Origin: Campylobacterales bacterium
GTDB lineage: Bacteria; Campylobacterota; Campylobacteria; Campylobacterales; QNZT01
Assembly (NCBI GenBank): GCA_015663225.1
Contig: DQSO01000025.1
Coordinates: 1-6,045, forward strand
Length of the DNA stretch: 6,045 nt
Reading direction: 5' to 3'
The notes beneath the pieces are model-generated. The model did no database searches. It saw only the letters and a program-made list of their open reading frames with translations, and was not told the origin of the DNA. Shown piece after piece: positions 5,958-6,045 of this stretch. Both the position numbers and the translations under genes were made by a program. Each line of letters begins with the position of its first letter. Position 1 is the first letter of the stretch.

Positions 5958-6045
5958 TTACATCTTTAATATTAATTTTTTATACTCTTTTATAATCATA
6001 TTCCAATTATACTTTTCTTTTATCAATTCAAATCCTTTCTCTTTA
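5958..6045 (-). CDS. Probable glycosyltransferase, C-terminal end (cut by window edge)
   Basis: Only the last 28 codons are visible. They read KEKGFELIKEKYNWNMIIKE, then YKKLILKM and TAA (5958-5960). The pattern of a G-x-E-L-I-KEKYNW helix followed by a Y-K-K end is typical of the C-terminal helix of GT-B family glycosyltransferases. It is in the same direction as the other remnants, suggesting that a glycan gene cluster continues to the right of the window. Whether the gene is intact upstream cannot be seen. Confidence 0.55.
   Translation of the reverse strand, partial: KEKGFELIKEKYNWNMIIKEYKKLILKM

Noticed and set aside
5338..6045. tRNA or other structured RNA gene in the long-ORF-free region
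   Set aside because: I found no cloverleaf, GTTC-type T-loop or other RNA signature; protein remnants explain much of the stretch.

Overview
The window is AT-rich chromosomal DNA that looks like a member of the Campylobacterota (Epsilonproteobacteria), possibly Sulfurimonas-like. Three things point there: the gene order HIT protein / pheS / pheT, which I recall from Campylobacter and relatives; the style of the PheS, HIT and GalU sequences; and promoters with a good -10 box but no clear -35 box. The genus is inference, since no rRNA or other marker gene is present.

Layout: positions 1-1385 (minus strand) carry the start of pheT and all of pheS, overlapping by ATGA. A HIT-family nucleotide-binding protein is divergent from pheS (plus, 1466-1822). 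It converges, one base apart, with a WecA/TagO/WbpL-type polyprenyl-phosphate sugar-1-phosphate transferase (minus, 1824-2942) whose terminator hairpin lies inside its own last codons. From 3042 on the plus strand come a 37-codon remnant of UDP-glucose 6-dehydrogenase, then intact manC (bifunctional GDP-mannose pyrophosphorylase / phosphomannose isomerase) and galU (UTP-glucose-1-phosphate uridylyltransferase), the last two overlapping by 17 nt.

From 5338 to 6045 there is no long ORF, but the stretch is not empty. Read on the minus strand, from the right edge inwards, it holds the C-terminus of a glycosyltransferase, a 21-nt palindrome, an internally deleted glycosyltransferase remnant, two tiny membrane-protein frames (the first apparently frameshifted), a second copy of the palindrome, and a short RmlB-like (dTDP-glucose 4,6-dehydratase) remnant that abuts the end of galU.

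Taken together, this is the edge of a surface-polysaccharide locus next to housekeeping tRNA-synthetase genes. The WecA-like enzyme would start glycan assembly on undecaprenyl phosphate, and ManC and GalU supply GDP-mannose and UDP-glucose. The deleted ugd, rmlB and glycosyltransferase pieces show that the locus once encoded further sugar-nucleotide steps and has been eroded by internal deletions. I see no new defence or mobile system. The most interesting content is this fossil record and the repeated GGGGTC-T-GACCCC palindrome, which resembles elements I associate with REP/RAYT (IS200-like) transposases.
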